A stretch of 64,000 nt of DNA from Anaerobaca lacustris (GTDB lineage Bacteria; Planctomycetota; Phycisphaerae; Sedimentisphaerales; Anaerobacaceae): assembly GCF_030012215.1 (NCBI RefSeq), contig NZ_JASCXX010000016.1:1-64000 (forward strand), given 5' to 3'. This document shows positions 62,949 through 64,000 of this stretch, one piece after another; positions within the stretch are counted from its first letter, which is position 1, and each line of letters starts with the position of its first letter. The position numbers and the translations under genes are program-made. The notes under the pieces are model-generated. The model was not told the DNA's origin and did not search any database. It saw only the letters and a list, made by a program, of their open reading frames with translations.

Positions 62949-64000
62949 TCAATAGGTCAGGGCCACGAGGGTGCGCGGCGCGATCGTGGTGAACGCGATC
63001 CGGCCGCCATCGCACGAGAATTTCACGTCGGCGTCGACCGGCAGGACCAGAACGGCCCTGGCATCGACGGGCTCCTTGAATTCCAGCGTCGCGGTGATAG
63101 CCTCGTCGTTGAAATTCTCGATCACAACACAGCGGTCGCCGATCAGATAGAGGGCGACCTTGTTGGGCGCGTCGAACGTGATTCCGAAGGGGGCCAGCAG
63201 CTTGTCGCGGATCGGCGCCAGCTCCTCGCGCGACAGTTGCAGCAGGCTCTTGGGGTCGCCGCCGACCTTCAGGACGTGCAGGTTGTCGTAGGACCGGCTC
63301 GTTGTGAATCGCTCGGCCAGGCGGTCGGTGACGAGGACGGGCGCGCCGGCTTCGAGCAGGGTGCGCAGCTTCGTCCAGAGTTGCGGGTCCTTCATCGCGT
63401 GGATCGGCAGGAAGGCGGCCTTTGCGTCGTCGCGGATCGTTGCGGTCGGCACCAGGGGCAGGCCGAGCATGCCGACGAAGTCGTAGACGTACGCCTCGCC
63501 TCGTGGCTTGCTGTTGGGCGGCTTGGGCGCGGCGATCCCTCGCAGCGGCTTGCCACGCACCAGCGCCGCCAGTTCGAACAGGCCCGGGATCTCGGTGCGC
63601 AGCCGCGCGACGTTGGCCGGGCCGGTGCCGCTCAGCAGCGAGCCGTAGCAGAACAGCAGCATCTCCTTCGCGTCGGCCAGCACCGTCTGGCGGGCCTGCT
63701 CGACGTAGGTGTCTTCGTGCGTGCCGTAGGGGTCGAACCAGCCGCCGCCGCACTTGGCCCCGCCGATCTCGCCGAGCCAGTGCATGATGAAGTACGCCTC
63801 GTATTGGACCTTGCCGCCCCATTGCGGGTCGTCGTAGTCCCGCGTCTCGGTCCCCACCCAGATGCGGTCGTAGTCCGCCGTCTGCCGCACCACCTCATAG
63901 CCCCGCTCATGGAACGCGTCGTACCACTGAGGGAATTTGATGATGACCTTGACGTTGGGATTGACGGCGCGGGCGGGGGCGAGGATGCGGTCCCGGCTGA
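62949..64000 (-). CDS. Putative glycosidase-like protein (N-terminus outside window)
   Basis: The frame is open from the right window edge to TGA at 62949, about 350 residues. The edge residues include NPNVKVIIKFPQWYDAFHERG, read here only by position (63908-63970), then DRIWVGTETRDY and FIMHWLGEIGGAKCGGGWFD, which look like TIM-barrel strand ends with acidic residues. The later part (RGIAAPKPPNSKPRGEAYVY, LHVLKVGGDP) resembles a beta-galactosidase-trimerisation-like flavodoxin fold, and the tail VKFSCDGGRIAFTTIAPRTL is a beta domain. Family and substrate are not identified. Confidence 0.7.
   Translation of the reverse strand, partial: SRDRILAPARAVNPNVKVIIKFPQWYDAFHERGYEVVRQTADYDRIWVGTETRDYDDPQWGGKVQYEAYFIMHWLGEIGGAKCGGGWFDPYGTHEDTYVEQARQTVLADAKEMLLFCYGSLLSGTGPANVARLRTEIPGLFELAALVRGKPLRGIAAPKPPNSKPRGEAYVYDFVGMLGLPLVPTATIRDDAKAAFLPIHAMKDPQLWTKLRTLLEAGAPVLVTDRLAERFTTSRSYDNLHVLKVGGDPKSLLQLSREELAPIRDKLLAPFGITFDAPNKVALYLIGDRCVVIENFNDEAITATLEFKEPVDARAVLVLPVDADVKFSCDGGRIAFTTIAPRTLVALTY

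Overview
The window is GC-rich bacterial chromosome with dense, mostly co-directional housekeeping genes. It reads as a diderm of the Planctomycetota, probably class Phycisphaerae / order Sedimentisphaerales. That assignment is inference. It rests on an LpxC-FabZ fusion in a lipid A cluster, a GH172 (DUF2961) enzyme, a Tat-exported sulfatase and other glycan enzymes, anaerobe-type amino-acid genes, and a 5'-truncated carbohydrate-binding tail at the left edge. No rRNA, phage genes, insertion sequences or CRISPR array were seen.

Layout. 1-118 is the tail of a secreted protein, followed by a terminator. 432-6804 holds aspS, a haem-motif histidine kinase overlapping an S9 peptidase, and a flavin reductase. 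6978-10597 (minus) is a BlaI repressor and an M56 peptidase fused to 14 PD40 beta-propeller repeats, with two BlaI-type operators. 10739-20442 is a long plus-strand run: dnaB, bamA, skp, lpxD, lpxC/fabZ, lpxA, a GnnA-like oxidoreductase and a PfkB kinase, which together build and insert the outer membrane. 20753-26442 holds tRNA-Gln, glmU, prs, rplY, pth, rpsF, ssb, rpsR and rplI. A candidate oriC/dnaA region follows (26443-28566), then a YkgJ-like protein, dxs, nadK and two TPR proteins.

35606-36242 (minus) is a HepT/MntA toxin-antitoxin pair. Two hsp20 genes lie behind an excellent sigma-54 promoter (36469-36484). ribH-nusB-parA follow. The minus-strand block 40138-47225 holds two esterases, a lone E2-type acyltransferase lacking its catalytic His, a sirtuin, and ablB-symporter-ablA for N-epsilon-acetyl-beta-lysine. 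Divergent from ablA is a three-gene operon (47686-50023) matching the sulfide/aspartate-semialdehyde route to homocysteine, behind a strong sigma-70-type promoter. The right part has GH172, a PatB/MalY aminotransferase, a 1052-residue putative glycosidase fusion, a CsgG-like TPR lipoprotein, an AbiEi/AbiEii-type pair with a palindromic operator, a sulfatase, a DUF4282 protein and a truncated putative glycosidase. Several REP-like palindromes sit between these genes.

The observations most worth follow-up are the M56-propeller antirepressor, the sigma-54 hsp20 promoter, the homocysteine operon with its leader, the His-to-Arg E2-like protein, and the repeated intergenic palindromes and 9-nt repeats.
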